Origin: Phyllobacterium myrsinacearum
GTDB lineage: Bacteria; Pseudomonadota; Alphaproteobacteria; Rhizobiales; Rhizobiaceae
Direction of reading: 5' to 3'
NCBI RefSeq assembly: GCF_002980555.1
Contig: NZ_PVBT01000001.1
Location: 1,178,001-1,242,000, forward strand
Length of the DNA: 64,000 bases
Shown here: positions 8,640 through 16,292 of the stretch, one piece after another
Layout of the letters: each line of letters opens with the position of its first letter
Position numbering within the stretch: the stretch's first letter is position 1
Program-made: the position numbers and the translations under genes
Notes under the pieces: model-generated
Seen by the model: only the letters and a program-made list of their open reading frames with translations
Told to the model about the DNA's origin: nothing
Databases searched by the model: none

Positions 8640-9578
8640 TCATTCCGGCTGCAGATCAAGTGTCCACGTCTGGCCGACAAGGTCGTGACCGAACGAATGG
8701 TGCCGTTCTTCCTCGATGAGCTTGAAACCGGCTTCCTGATAAATGCGCCGGGCTGAATGCAGAAAGTCATTGGTCCAGAGGGTAAGCTTGTGATAGCCGA
8801 CCGCCCGCGCCCGCGCGATGCAGGCGGCGACAAGCGCCGAGCCGATACCCAATCCGCGCGCTGACGGCTCCACATAAAGCATGCGCAGTTTGCCGACCTG
8901 CGGGTCATCCGTGCGCATGAGAAAGACCGACCCCGCGATTTCGCCATTCCGGTCGGCAATCCACGCCTGCTCCCGGGCCGGATCGAAGTTTGCAATGAAT
9001 CCGGACAGGATGCCGGCAATCAGACCTTCAAATGTCCAGTCCAGATCGTATTCGGTGTTGTAGAGATAGGCCTGCCTGTGAATGACCAGGCCGAGATCGC
9101 CTGCTCTGGGAGCCCGCAATGTGTACGCTGGGGCCGGGCTGACCGTGCCGGATCGACTGCCCAGAATGGAGCGGATATCACGCATGGATTGCGTCAAACG
9201 GCTGACATGGGCGGTATCGAGCGGTGCAAGCACGGCATTGGCCCGTTCGATTGCACTTCGGTCCAGCGCTGCGAAGGCAGCCTGCCCCTCCGGTGTCAGC
9301 GAGAGGATGCGCAGCTTGGCGTGATCGGTGCTGACTGTGCTGGTGACAAGCTGGCGCGCTTTGAAGCGGGCCAGTATCCGGCTGATTTGCGCGGTGTCCA
9401 TGTCCAGTATCCGCGAGAGATCGGCAGCCGTTTTGACGGTGTCATTATTGGCAAGTTCATAGAGAATGCGTGCTTCGGGAAGTGAAAAAGGGCTGTCGGT
9501 CAGATGTTCGTCCAGCAAGCCGATAATATGGGTGTAGAAGCGATTGAATTTTCGTATTTCAGCGACCGGTTCCGACAT
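8640..9578 (-). CDS. Bifunctional MarR-type regulator / GNAT N-acetyltransferase
   Basis: A 312-residue fusion. Residues 1 to about 150 form a MarR winged helix domain (VKTAADLSRILDMDTAQISRI as helix-turn-helix, read as AADLSRILDMDTAQISRI, then DHAKLRILSLTPEG as the wing). Residues 165-310 form a GNAT acetyltransferase with motif A RGLGIGSALVAACI for acetyl-CoA. The DNA-binding half probably controls nearby genes or itself, and the acetyltransferase half may detoxify or sense a small amine; the substrate is unknown. Start ATG 9578 follows AGAGGAA. Palindromes with TTGACT half-sites lie just upstream, consistent with autoregulation. Confidence 0.88.
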   Translation of the reverse strand: MSEPVAEIRKFNRFYTHIIGLLDEHLTDSPFSLPEARILYELANNDTVKTAADLSRILDMDTAQISRILARFKARQLVTSTVSTDHAKLRILSLTPEGQAAFAALDRSAIERANAVLAPLDTAHVSRLTQSMRDIRSILGSRSGTVSPAPAYTLRAPRAGDLGLVIHRQAYLYNTEYDLDWTFEGLIAGILSGFIANFDPAREQAWIADRNGEIAGSVFLMRTDDPQVGKLRMLYVEPSARGLGIGSALVAACIARARAVGYHKLTLWTNDFLHSARRIYQEAGFKLIEEERHHSFGHDLVGQTWTLDLQPE

Positions 9579-9596
9579 CGGCCCATTCCTCTGCTG

Positions 9597-9626
9597 TTGA
9601 CTGGTCCTGAGTATTGACTCAGTCAA
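9597..9626. promoter_or_regulatory. Palindromic operator upstream of the MarR-GNAT gene
   Basis: TTGACTCAGTCAA at 9614-9626 is a 13-base palindrome around one central base, and a further TTGACT half-site is at 9597-9602. They lie 19-48 bases upstream of the regulator start, where a MarR dimer would block its own promoter. Binding is inferred from position and symmetry. Confidence 0.55.
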
Positions 9627-9702
9627 CATTAAAAGGCAAGTGGCGCACGGCAATGTGAAGTGCCCGCGAACGGGCACCTTCCTGGCTTGCGCGCCGGGTC
9701 AA

Positions 9703-9909
9703 TCAGTCAACGGCGACCATGACATCGGAAGCCTTGACGACAGCATAGGCGCTGTCCCCTACCTTCAGCTGCAACTCGTCGACAGCCTCGTTGGTAATCG
9801 ATGCCGTGACCACCGAACCGCCGACGTCGATGCGGACATGCGCCGTGGTTGCTCCTTTGGTTACGTCGACAACTGTCCCCTTCAGCCGGTTGCGTGCACT
9901 GATCTTCAT
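9703..9909 (-). CDS. Mop-type TOBE domain molybdate-binding protein (molbindin)
   Basis: A 68-residue single-domain protein matching the Mop/molbindin family: it starts MKISARNRLKGTVVDVTKGA, has a beta barrel with AHVRIDVGG, then SVVTASITNEAVDELQL and the end block VGDSAYAVVKASDVMVAVD. Family members assemble as hexamers and store or buffer molybdate in the cytoplasm. Length is that of a stand-alone molbindin. Start ATG 9909 follows AGGAGAAA. It is not next to mod genes here, though moaC and moeA for molybdenum cofactor are found about 37 kb away. Confidence 0.88.
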   Translation of the reverse strand: MKISARNRLKGTVVDVTKGATTAHVRIDVGGSVVTASITNEAVDELQLKVGDSAYAVVKASDVMVAVD

Positions 9910-10018
9910 AGCGTTTCTCCTGTTGTTTGCCGTACTTTAGACGGGCGAATGCTGTTTACAAGAAGCAAAGGAAAAAGGCCCGGAAAACCGGGCCCTTTCT
10001 GTGTTCTCCCAAGGAAAT

Positions 10019-10894
10019 CTATCGTCCGGCGAGTGCCTTGCCTTCCCGGTCCAGAGCGCTGAATTCCTCATCCGAGAGGCTGATCCTTGCGGCATCGACG
10101 TTTTCCTCAAGGTGCTTGACCTTGGATGTTCCCGGTATGGGCAGAATGACCGGGCTGCGTTTGAGCACCCATGCCAGGGCGATCTGGCCCGGCGTCGCTT
10201 TGTGATGGGCAGCGATTGTGTCCAGCAAAGAGCCTGGCTTTGCCAGATCACCGGCAGCCAGCGGGGACCAGGGTATGAAGCCAATTCCGTTCTGCGTGCA
10301 GTAATCCACGACATTCTCGCTTGTGCGATCAACGAGATTGTAGCGGTTCTGCACGGTCGCCACTTTGAAGAACTTCGAAGCGGCCTTGATCTCTTCAACG
10401 GATACCTCGCTCAGTCCGGCGTGGCGGATCACACCCGCGTCGAGCAGCGATTTCACAGCGCCGAACTGTTCGTCACGCGGTACTTTCGAGTCGATCCGGT
10501 GCAACTGCCAGAGACCGATCTGATCAACGCCAAGCTGGCGAAGGCTCTTATGCGCCTCGTCGATCAGGTATTTCGGATCGGCCTTCGGTGTCCAGCGGTC
10601 CGGTCCCTCGCGCGTGAGGCCAGCCTTCGTGGCAACGAGAATGTTGCCATAGGGATGAAGGGCTTCCTTGATCAGAAGTTCTGAAACATCCGGTCCATAG
10701 GAATTTGCCGTATCGATGAAGTTCACGCCAAGTTCCGGCAGGCGCTGCAAGGTGCGGATGGCTTCCGGCTTGTCGGTGGGCTCTCCCCAGATACCACGGC
10801 CAGTGATGCGCATGGCGCCAAAGCCAAGACGATTGATTTCGATATCGCCGCCAATTCTGAATTTACCGGATTGGGATGCAATGGATTGGGACAT
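10019..10894 (-). CDS. Aldo/keto reductase
   Basis: A 291-residue NADPH-dependent oxidoreductase of the AKR barrel family. The catalytic tetrad is readable: Asp and Tyr in [11 protein letters not shown], Lys in LVATKAGL, and His in LWQLHRID. The C-terminal nucleotide-binding part shows [15 protein letters not shown]. Start ATG 10894 (MSQSIASQ) is chosen because in-frame codons upstream have a different composition and cross an inverted repeat. The substrate is unknown; close relatives act on small aldehydes or sugars. A very strong inverted repeat lies 77-108 bases upstream. Confidence 0.9.
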   Translation of the reverse strand: MSQSIASQSGKFRIGGDIEINRLGFGAMRITGRGIWGEPTDKPEAIRTLQRLPELGVNFIDTANSYGPDVSELLIKEALHPYGNILVATKAGLTREGPDRWTPKADPKYLIDEAHKSLRQLGVDQIGLWQLHRIDSKVPRDEQFGAVKSLLDAGVIRHAGLSEVSVEEIKAASKFFKVATVQNRYNLVDRTSENVVDYCTQNGIGFIPWSPLAAGDLAKPGSLLDTIAAHHKATPGQIALAWVLKRSPVILPIPGTSKVKHLEENVDAARISLSDEEFSALDREGKALAGR

Positions 10895-10970
10895 TGTCAC
10901 AGTTCTTTCGTTTGAATTGGAATATTCGATGAAAGTCGGGAACGTCTGTTGCGCACGGAATGCGCGCAGG

Positions 10971-11002
10971 ATCGTGAACGCACGCGGTGGTGCGTTCACG
11001 AT
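10971..11002. promoter_or_regulatory. Perfect 13-base inverted repeat between an EF-hand-like gene and the aldo/keto reductase
   Basis: ATCGTGAACGCAC (10971-10983) and GTGCGTTCACGAT (10990-11002) are perfect arms around GCGGTG. The repeat is 77 bases upstream of the aldo/keto reductase start and 95 bases after the stop of the gene transcribed towards it. No T-run follows on either strand, so an operator for an unlinked dimeric regulator is as likely as a terminator. Confidence 0.45.
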
Positions 11003-11096
11003 ACATATAGTCCGCAATGGCAAAAGTTTAAGGCTTGAAAACGCGCCCGGTCTCTACCATGGTCACGCGATCAATCAACACCCGAACGGCTCTATT

Positions 11097-12350
11097 CTAA
11101 TTGAAATAGAAGGCGTAGGAGGCGAAATTCCCTTCGAAGATCGAGGTGATCTGGTTCCATTCGCCGCTGCTCATTGCCGGGCCGTCCTGAAGATACGGCA
11201 CGGCAGCCGGACCGGTGACCCAGAGGACGAAATCAAACGGTCTCGGATCATCGAAAACCTTGGCAAGGTTGATGCCTTTGTCGAAGCGCCAGTGGGGAAC
11301 CAGGATTTTGCCGTCAAGCGCCGCCTCAAACTGCGACAGCACTGCAAGCCACGCCTGAATGCGTTCCGGGGTCACATTGAAGGATGGCAGCACGCCGCTC
11401 TTCTGCTTCGGGCCGGGCAGCCATTCGTGGTCGTCGTCGGTTTCCTTGTCAATGAGGGCCCAGGTTTCCCGGTTGAGCGCGATGACCTTTTTCAGGTGAA
11501 CGCGCACGTCGCTCCACATGGCCTTGTCGGCAACCGGCCAGCGGATGGTGTGAATGAGAGTTATGAAGTCGGCGATATCATCGGCCTGCGCCTTGTTCAC
11601 CCCGAACATCGTATATTCGTCACTACCCCTGCCATTGGCTTCCGCCATGGTCGAGACAGCACGCGGGAACACCACGCTGAAACTGCTGTTCCAGCTTTCG
11701 GAAAAATCATGGGAAAGCCATGCCTTGGCGACGGCCATCAGCAGATTGTCATAGCCCTGCAGCCATTTCGCATCGGCGGTGTCAAAACCGACGATGAAAG
11801 GCAGGGGGTCGCCGTTTTCATTGGCGTCGGAAAAGGCGCGCCCGATATGGTCTTCCGGTCCAACCGTGCCATCGCCATTCCAGTCAAACCGGGCAACGGA
11901 AAGATCGACTTTCAGCTTTGCCGGCTTGTCGCCAACGGCAGCAAGCGCCTTTTCAGCGGAATCAAGATCGGCAATGAACGTGGCCAGAATGCCGCGGAAC
12001 TGTTCATAGGTGATGGGTTCCGGATTGTCGTTTCTGGCGATCTGGCTGGCACCCCGTCCCAGAAACAGTTCATAGCCATCCGACTTCGAGCCAAACCCAT
12101 GCTTGTAGAGCGATTGGGCCAGCTTTTCGAAGGCACGTGCACTGCGCACAAGGCCAAGGCCCAGTTGCGCATCGGCATTGTTTGTCGCTTTCGCCGCCAA
12201 AGCCAGCAATTGCTCATCCGCCTCGCCGATCCGGCCATTGGCAAGATATTTCTGGAACAGTTCGGTGGCAGCGTTATCCGCCCGCGCTGTCGCGGCAAAA
12301 GTGAAGCAGACAAAACTTGCCGCCATGATCAGGGAAATGAGTTTTTTCAC
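11097..12350 (-). CDS. Secreted hypothetical protein with an EF-hand-like loop, 417 residues
   Basis: I do not recognise a named family. An N-terminal signal peptide (MKKLISLIMAASFVCFTFA, cleavage near ARA at residue 24) sends it to the periplasm. Residues 30-140 look helical with repeated alanine-leucine patterns. At residues 156-167 the sequence DWNGDGTVGPED fits a calcium-binding EF-hand loop (Asp at 1, Asn at 3, Asp at 5, Asp at 12). The C-terminal half is rich in tryptophan and aromatic residues and ends SYAFYFN, with no membrane anchor. It stands alone on the minus strand with 202 bases of non-coding DNA after it. Calcium binding is inferred from the loop only. Confidence 0.75.
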   Translation of the reverse strand: MKKLISLIMAASFVCFTFAATARADNAATELFQKYLANGRIGEADEQLLALAAKATNNADAQLGLGLVRSARAFEKLAQSLYKHGFGSKSDGYELFLGRGASQIARNDNPEPITYEQFRGILATFIADLDSAEKALAAVGDKPAKLKVDLSVARFDWNGDGTVGPEDHIGRAFSDANENGDPLPFIVGFDTADAKWLQGYDNLLMAVAKAWLSHDFSESWNSSFSVVFPRAVSTMAEANGRGSDEYTMFGVNKAQADDIADFITLIHTIRWPVADKAMWSDVRVHLKKVIALNRETWALIDKETDDDHEWLPGPKQKSGVLPSFNVTPERIQAWLAVLSQFEAALDGKILVPHWRFDKGINLAKVFDDPRPFDFVLWVTGPAAVPYLQDGPAMSSGEWNQITSIFEGNFASYAFYFN

Positions 12351-12462
12351 GCAGATTTTCCGTTGTTGATGATATCAAACACCGGATTGATAGGCTGGCA
12401 CGATGCAAAAGTCTGCAAAATACAATCGTTTGGTGTGCTTATTCACCTATAGATTGTGCCCG

Positions 12463-12870
12463 TCAGAATGACTGATCGTCATCTCTGGCGAAAAAGGCCG
12501 TCTTTTCTGATTCCGACCGCAGCGTGTCCTGAGCCCGGTCAAGCGCACGCATGGCGGCAAAAAGCACCTCCCGGTCGTGCTGGTGTGCTTCGAACAATGC
12601 GACAAAGGCCGGATTGGTGATTTCATGCGGCTTTGGTGCAGCCTTGGCCCGGTTCAAGCTGTCATCGGCGGCGCGCCTGGCCTTCTCCACGTGCTGTCTG
12701 GCTGCATCGACATCCGACAAGCTCTTGAAATACTGGCTCATTGTGCGCTTTGCCGCTTTCGGTGAACGTCCGGCCACGCTGGCAAGCAAAGCCTGCCTGC
12801 TCTGCTCTTCCAGAGTATTCTTGCCGGCTTGGCCGGCAGATTTGCTGTTCAGGTCGGATACGTTTTTCAT
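12463..12870 (-). CDS. Hypothetical protein, 135 residues, charged and helical
   Basis: Not recognised. The protein is rich in Ala, Arg, Lys and Glu with no signal peptide or membrane segment. The middle (MSQYFKSLSDVDAARQHVEKA) suggests a coiled coil, and the C-terminus is acidic (ARDDDQSF). Start ATG 12870 (MKNVSDLNSKS) is chosen over a longer in-frame reading to 12960, which has no binding site and covers non-coding-looking DNA. Neighbours on the same strand are 112 bases downstream and 197 bases upstream, so it is probably its own unit. Confidence 0.55.
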   Translation of the reverse strand: MKNVSDLNSKSAGQAGKNTLEEQSRQALLASVAGRSPKAAKRTMSQYFKSLSDVDAARQHVEKARRAADDSLNRAKAAPKPHEITNPAFVALFEAHQHDREVLFAAMRALDRAQDTLRSESEKTAFFARDDDQSF

Positions 12871-13008
12871 GGGCCATTCTTTGATAATTGGCCACAGCAT
12901 AGGACATCGCCCCGTTTGCCGAAACGAAAGCACGGTTAAAACTCCGGTTGAAACAGGCACGGGATTCCGGTTCTGCCACCTATGCTAGAACCAGATTGCG
13001 CTTTGCCC

Positions 13009-13034
13009 GCCTCCCAACTCTGTGGGAGGCTTTT
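13009..13034 (+). terminator. Intrinsic terminator on the plus strand with no gene before it
   Basis: GCCTCCCA (13009-13016) pairs perfectly with TGGGAGGC (13023-13030), loop 6, followed by TTTT. Both flanking genes (starting at 12870 and ending at 13068) are on the minus strand, and no T-run follows the hairpin in that direction. It therefore appears to end a plus-strand transcript that begins within 12871-13000. Confidence 0.55.
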
Positions 13035-13067
13035 GGCGATTCGCCTCGAACCTGTTATCGGGATGTT

Positions 13068-13808
13068 CTATCGGCGCTCGTTGATACGGAACGCGGCGTC
13101 CCAGCCGAGCGTATCACGGGCTTTGCCGCTGTTGGCGACGACATCGGTCTCCGTGACATTGTAGATGCCGCCCGCCCCGCGCTCGACCGCCTTGAGCGCC
13201 GCCACGGCAGCCGCGTCGACATGGACGCGCAGATCCGGATTGGCCGGCATATCGACCCCGGTTCCCGGCCCATAGAGAAAGCCGTAACGCAGCACAATGC
13301 CATCCATGCCCGGTTCACGCAAAACCGCCTGTTCCATGGTGGCAACACCGCCGACGGTGGTTGCACGGGGCTCTTCCGCATGCAGATCAAGCGGGTCCGT
13401 TTCGACGAACACACCGGCTTTGGGCGCATAGGCCCAGGCGATGCTCTGCACGATCATCCGCCCGGTACCCGCTGCCTTTGCCGCGCGTACGAGATTGGCG
13501 GTTCCTTCGCTGCGGATGCGGGCATTGCGGCCGATGAAATCCTTCATCGCCGCCGGACTGACGCCATAGGGCAGATCCGTAAGCTGATGTATGACGACAT
13601 CTGGCTGCGATTCCACCACCGCCGCGGCAAGTTTCTCCGCATCAAACACATCAACAATGGCCGGTTCAACCCCGATCTGGCGCAGGGAAGCGGCCTTCTC
13701 CGCGCTTCGCGTGGTGCCTGTCACCGCATAACCGGCTTCCAGCAAAAGCGGGACAAGCCGCTTGCCAACGGCACCGCTTGCGCCGGCGAGAAAGATTTTC
13801 CTGATCAT
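13068..13808 (-). CDS. NAD-dependent epimerase/dehydratase (extended SDR) family protein
   Basis: A 246-residue Rossmann-fold oxidoreductase. The dinucleotide-binding motif GASGAVGKRLV is near the N-terminus, followed by an acidic loop (DVFDAEKL) and the extended-SDR block QSIAWAYAPKAG, where the usual tyrosine is present and lysine follows three residues later. FLYGPGTGVD and IYNVTETDVV match the substrate side of nucleoside-sugar or carbonyl-type SDRs. The substrate is unknown. Start ATG 13808 follows GGAGACGCG. It lies after an unrelated copper gene pair on the same strand with a 91-base gap. Confidence 0.87.
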   Translation of the reverse strand: MIRKIFLAGASGAVGKRLVPLLLEAGYAVTGTTRSAEKAASLRQIGVEPAIVDVFDAEKLAAAVVESQPDVVIHQLTDLPYGVSPAAMKDFIGRNARIRSEGTANLVRAAKAAGTGRMIVQSIAWAYAPKAGVFVETDPLDLHAEEPRATTVGGVATMEQAVLREPGMDGIVLRYGFLYGPGTGVDMPANPDLRVHVDAAAVAALKAVERGAGGIYNVTETDVVANSGKARDTLGWDAAFRINERR

Positions 13809-13899
13809 TTACGCGTCTCCTGTCATTGTCTGGCGTTGGTCCTGTACCGCCAAGACGAGGCAGCCCAACCGAATGTGACATGACCTCCGCCCTTTTGAT

Positions 13900-14784
13900 C
13901 TAGACGGGTTCGAGCATGCCAAACCAGGCGACAAGCCCGAGCACGACAATACCCAGTGCGATCTCCGTCAGGGTTCCAAGCCGTATGGCGTGCAGGGAAC
14001 GCGCCTCGCGGGTGCGCATGCGCGGAACAAAAACATAGCGGTTGATCAGAGCCAGTCCCGCCAGCGCCGCGACAAGAATGATCTTCAACGCCAGCAAGAG
14101 CTGATAGGGAGAGGTCCAATCGGCCGGCAGATGTCCAAGGACGAGCGTGGTGTTGACCACGCCGGAGGCAATCACCAGTGCAACGGCCACATGACCGGCC
14201 GACGAAAACCGCATGAGCGCCGTTTGCGCCGCCATACGCCATTCCGCCTGGCGCAACCGGTCAAGCACCACAATAACCGGCACAAGTGCTCCGATCCATG
14301 CGCCGCCTGAGAGCACGTGCAGCATATCATTGCTGCGATGGGCCAGACCGATCCAGCCCTCCTGCATTGTGGCATGGCCGGAAAATGCCAGACTGGCCAG
14401 AACCAGCCCTGACGCCACTGCAAGCGCGGCGTGCGCCCGGCGCGGCGTCAGAGCCAATGCGGGTAAAAGCAGCAGGGCAGCTGCAACCTGTAGCGCCCAG
14501 CCGCGGCCGACGCTCGTCTCGAGCAGCACGTCACGGATTGTTCCGAGATCAACAACATCGGTCCAGCCCTGCCCGATCGTTCCTGCCTGCAGCGGCAAAG
14601 CCAGAAACGTCGTCGCGACAATCAGAAAGACCGCGATCCCGCTCGCCGGGCGCAGGCGCTGCCCGATTTCCACGGCGAGGCTTTTGGGCACCAGCAGCGC
14701 AAGATAGGCAAATGTCCCCCACAGGAACATCGCGGACACATTGTGCGCGAAGCGGCAGAGAACAAGCGCCGTCTCCAACCCCAT
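13900..14784 (-). CDS. copD: Copper homeostasis inner membrane protein CopD
   Basis: A 294-residue protein with about eight hydrophobic segments, matching the CopD family, which moves copper across the inner membrane together with periplasmic CopC. Histidines in or near membrane segments (CRFAHNVSAMF, SGHATMQEGW, HRSNDMLHVLSGG) fit the copper path. Its start ATG overlaps the copC stop (ATGA), so the two are translationally coupled. Length is normal for the family. It may import copper for cuproenzymes rather than confer resistance, as is often the case for CopCD pairs without CopAB; no copAB genes are in the window. Confidence 0.9.
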   Translation of the reverse strand: MGLETALVLCRFAHNVSAMFLWGTFAYLALLVPKSLAVEIGQRLRPASGIAVFLIVATTFLALPLQAGTIGQGWTDVVDLGTIRDVLLETSVGRGWALQVAAALLLLPALALTPRRAHAALAVASGLVLASLAFSGHATMQEGWIGLAHRSNDMLHVLSGGAWIGALVPVIVVLDRLRQAEWRMAAQTALMRFSSAGHVAVALVIASGVVNTTLVLGHLPADWTSPYQLLLALKIILVAALAGLALINRYVFVPRMRTREARSLHAIRLGTLTEIALGIVVLGLVAWFGMLEPV

Positions 14785-15155
14785 CAGGGCTTGACGGTAA
14801 ATGTATAGCTGCCCTTGGTCTTGTGACCGTCGGTGGAAAGCACCGTCCAGTTGACGGTGTAGGCACCCGGGACAAGCGGGGTCGACAACGGGATGACCAG
14901 TGTTTTCTGGTCACTGATGGCCAGTTTGGCCTGACCGGTCGATATCGTCGCGTTTCCTTGACCGGTAATGGTTGCCCCTGAGAATTTCAGGTTCAGCCCT
15001 TCGGAAAATGTCAGGTCGATCTCGACGGGCGAGACCTTCACCGTCGCGTTTTCGGCTGGAACTGCCGATTTGAGATGGGCGTGGGCGAATACCTGTCCCA
15101 ACAGACCGGCATTGACGACGGTTGCGACAGCGAGAATACGGAAGAGCTGTGACAT
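14784..15155 (-). CDS. copC: Periplasmic copper-binding protein CopC
   Basis: A 123-residue protein with signal peptide MSQLFRILAVATVVNAGLL, cleaved before HAHLKSAVPAENATV at about residue 25. The new N-terminal His25, with His27, Asp109 and His111 (STDGHKTKG), matches the Cu(II) site of CopC. The beta-sandwich signature PVEIDLTFSEGLN is present. No methionine-rich Cu(I) loop is seen, so it is the Cu(II)-only type. Start ATG 15155 is right for the signal peptide. It forms a two-gene operon with copD. The phosphatase gene upstream on the same strand is 86 bases away. Confidence 0.93.
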   Translation of the reverse strand: MSQLFRILAVATVVNAGLLGQVFAHAHLKSAVPAENATVKVSPVEIDLTFSEGLNLKFSGATITGQGNATISTGQAKLAISDQKTLVIPLSTPLVPGAYTVNWTVLSTDGHKTKGSYTFTVKP

Positions 15156-15241
15156 GAGAACTCCTGTAAGCGGGCAGAGATTGAAAACCCGGGATGTGGA
15201 TGCGACCGCGCGGCGAAAGCTATGCCTGATTTTAGCCCGGA

Positions 15242-15850
15242 TCATGGCAGAATCCCCGCGGCACGCGTCGGCAAACAGGCGGCAGCGCGAAGCATCCACC
15301 TGACGCCGTCGCTGCTCATTTCGATACAGCTGAGCGGTTCGACATCGATGCGCCAAAACGCGGAATCCGGTGCTTGCAAGGCGCTGAGAACAGCGGCGCG
15401 GACGACGGAGGCGTGCGTCACGACGATTGTGTGGCCGCCATCGTTCAGATGGGAGCGCATCCAATCCGCAATCCTGACGAGAAAATCATGGATGGATTCG
15501 CCGCCATGCGGCGCCGATACGGGATTGTGCATCCAATCGGCCACATCGTCCGGCTGGGCATCGTGAACAGCAGTGAATGCCTGTCCGGCCCACTGCCCGT
15601 AATCAATCTCCGCCAGCGCCGCATCGACAATGGCTTCCAGTCCGAGGGCATCGGCCGTTTGCCGGGCCCGCAGTGCCGGACTGGTCAAAACACGGTGCGC
15701 GTGGCGCAAATGCCCTGCAATAGCCTGCGCGCGCTGGATTTCACCAGGTTCAAGCGCTTCGTCGGCGGGAAAAGCACCGGTCCGCACCGCAGGCGTGGCG
15801 CCATGGCAAACAAGGGTTAACCGCGTGGCTTTGGCCAAAATATCCCTCAA
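15242..15850 (-). CDS. Histidine phosphatase family protein with a CHG in place of the RHG motif
   Basis: A 202-residue protein of the phosphoglycerate mutase-like fold. The first motif reads LVCHGATP, so the usual arginine of RHG is cysteine at residue 15, while the catalytic His16 stays. The second motif VVTHASVVRA (His146) and the SPALRARQT arginine are present. In many rhizobia such a protein is encoded next to cbtAB, and the CobC phosphatase of B12 synthesis is of the same fold, so a link with cobalamin is possible. The start is TTG at 15850 or 15838, each after GAGGG. It is divergent from the riboswitch-cbtB unit. Loss of the RHG arginine may change or remove phosphatase activity. Confidence 0.82.
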   Translation of the reverse strand: MRDILAKATRLTLVCHGATPAVRTGAFPADEALEPGEIQRAQAIAGHLRHAHRVLTSPALRARQTADALGLEAIVDAALAEIDYGQWAGQAFTAVHDAQPDDVADWMHNPVSAPHGGESIHDFLVRIADWMRSHLNDGGHTIVVTHASVVRAAVLSALQAPDSAFWRIDVEPLSCIEMSSDGVRWMLRAAACLPTRAAGILP

Positions 15851-15917
15851 AAACCCTCAGGAAAAATACGGAAATGGCGCCCTGACCGTTCATTGACAGT
15901 CTGCGGCGCGCACAGAT

Positions 15918-16036
15918 ATAACCGTGCTGTTGCGAGTTTGGAAGCCGGTGAAATTCCGGAGCGGTCGCGCCACTGTAATTAATCAGTCTTTTTTCGCTGA
16001 TTGAAAGCCAGACCCTGGCCGCAACATCATTAATTC
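15918..16036 (+). ncRNA. Cobalamin (B12) riboswitch upstream of cbtB
   Basis: The conserved core is readable: GCCGGTGAAATTCCGGAGCG at about 15944-15963, CGCGCCACTGTAA at 15966-15978, a variable hairpin around TTTTTTCGC, then the B12-box region AAAGCCAGACCCTGGCC at 16004-16020. This is the layout of the adenosylcobalamin riboswitch. It ends about 35 bases before the cbtB start, so B12 should shut off cbtBA at translation or transcription. The ends given are approximate. Confidence 0.93.
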
Positions 16037-16070
16037 CGTTAGTGAACGCGTCATTCTGGGAGAAAAGTTC

Positions 16071-16280
16071 ATGTCCGATATCGCTCTTACGCCATCAGCC
16101 AGCGTCACCCCCATTCCTCTCGGCGAAGTCTTGCCCTGGGCTATTTTCGGCGGGCTGATCATGCTGCTCGCAATCTATTTCATTGGCGCGGAAGAAGGGG
16201 CGATGTCGCTCTTCTCGGGCATGTATGTGCACGAATTCGTTCATGACGGCCGCCATCTCCTCGGTTTTCCCTGCCACTGA
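16071..16280 (+). CDS. cbtB: Cobalt transporter subunit CbtB
   Basis: A 69-residue membrane protein with one transmembrane helix (WAIFGGLIMLLAIYFI) and a C-terminal histidine motif (MYVHEFVHDGRHLLGFPCH) that probably binds cobalt. This is the standard length and shape of CbtB, the small partner of CbtA in B12-controlled cobalt uptake. Start ATG 16071 follows GGGAGAAAA. It is preceded by a cobalamin riboswitch and followed by cbtA after 12 bases, so both are one riboswitch-controlled operon. Confidence 0.92.
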   Translation: MSDIALTPSASVTPIPLGEVLPWAIFGGLIMLLAIYFIGAEEGAMSLFSGMYVHEFVHDGRHLLGFPCH

Positions 16281-16292
16281 GGAAACGAAACA

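Noticed and set aside
16071-16280. CbtB taken as a possible small toxin or leader peptide
   Set aside because: The single helix with a C-terminal His motif, the B12 riboswitch before it and cbtA after it identify it as CbtB.
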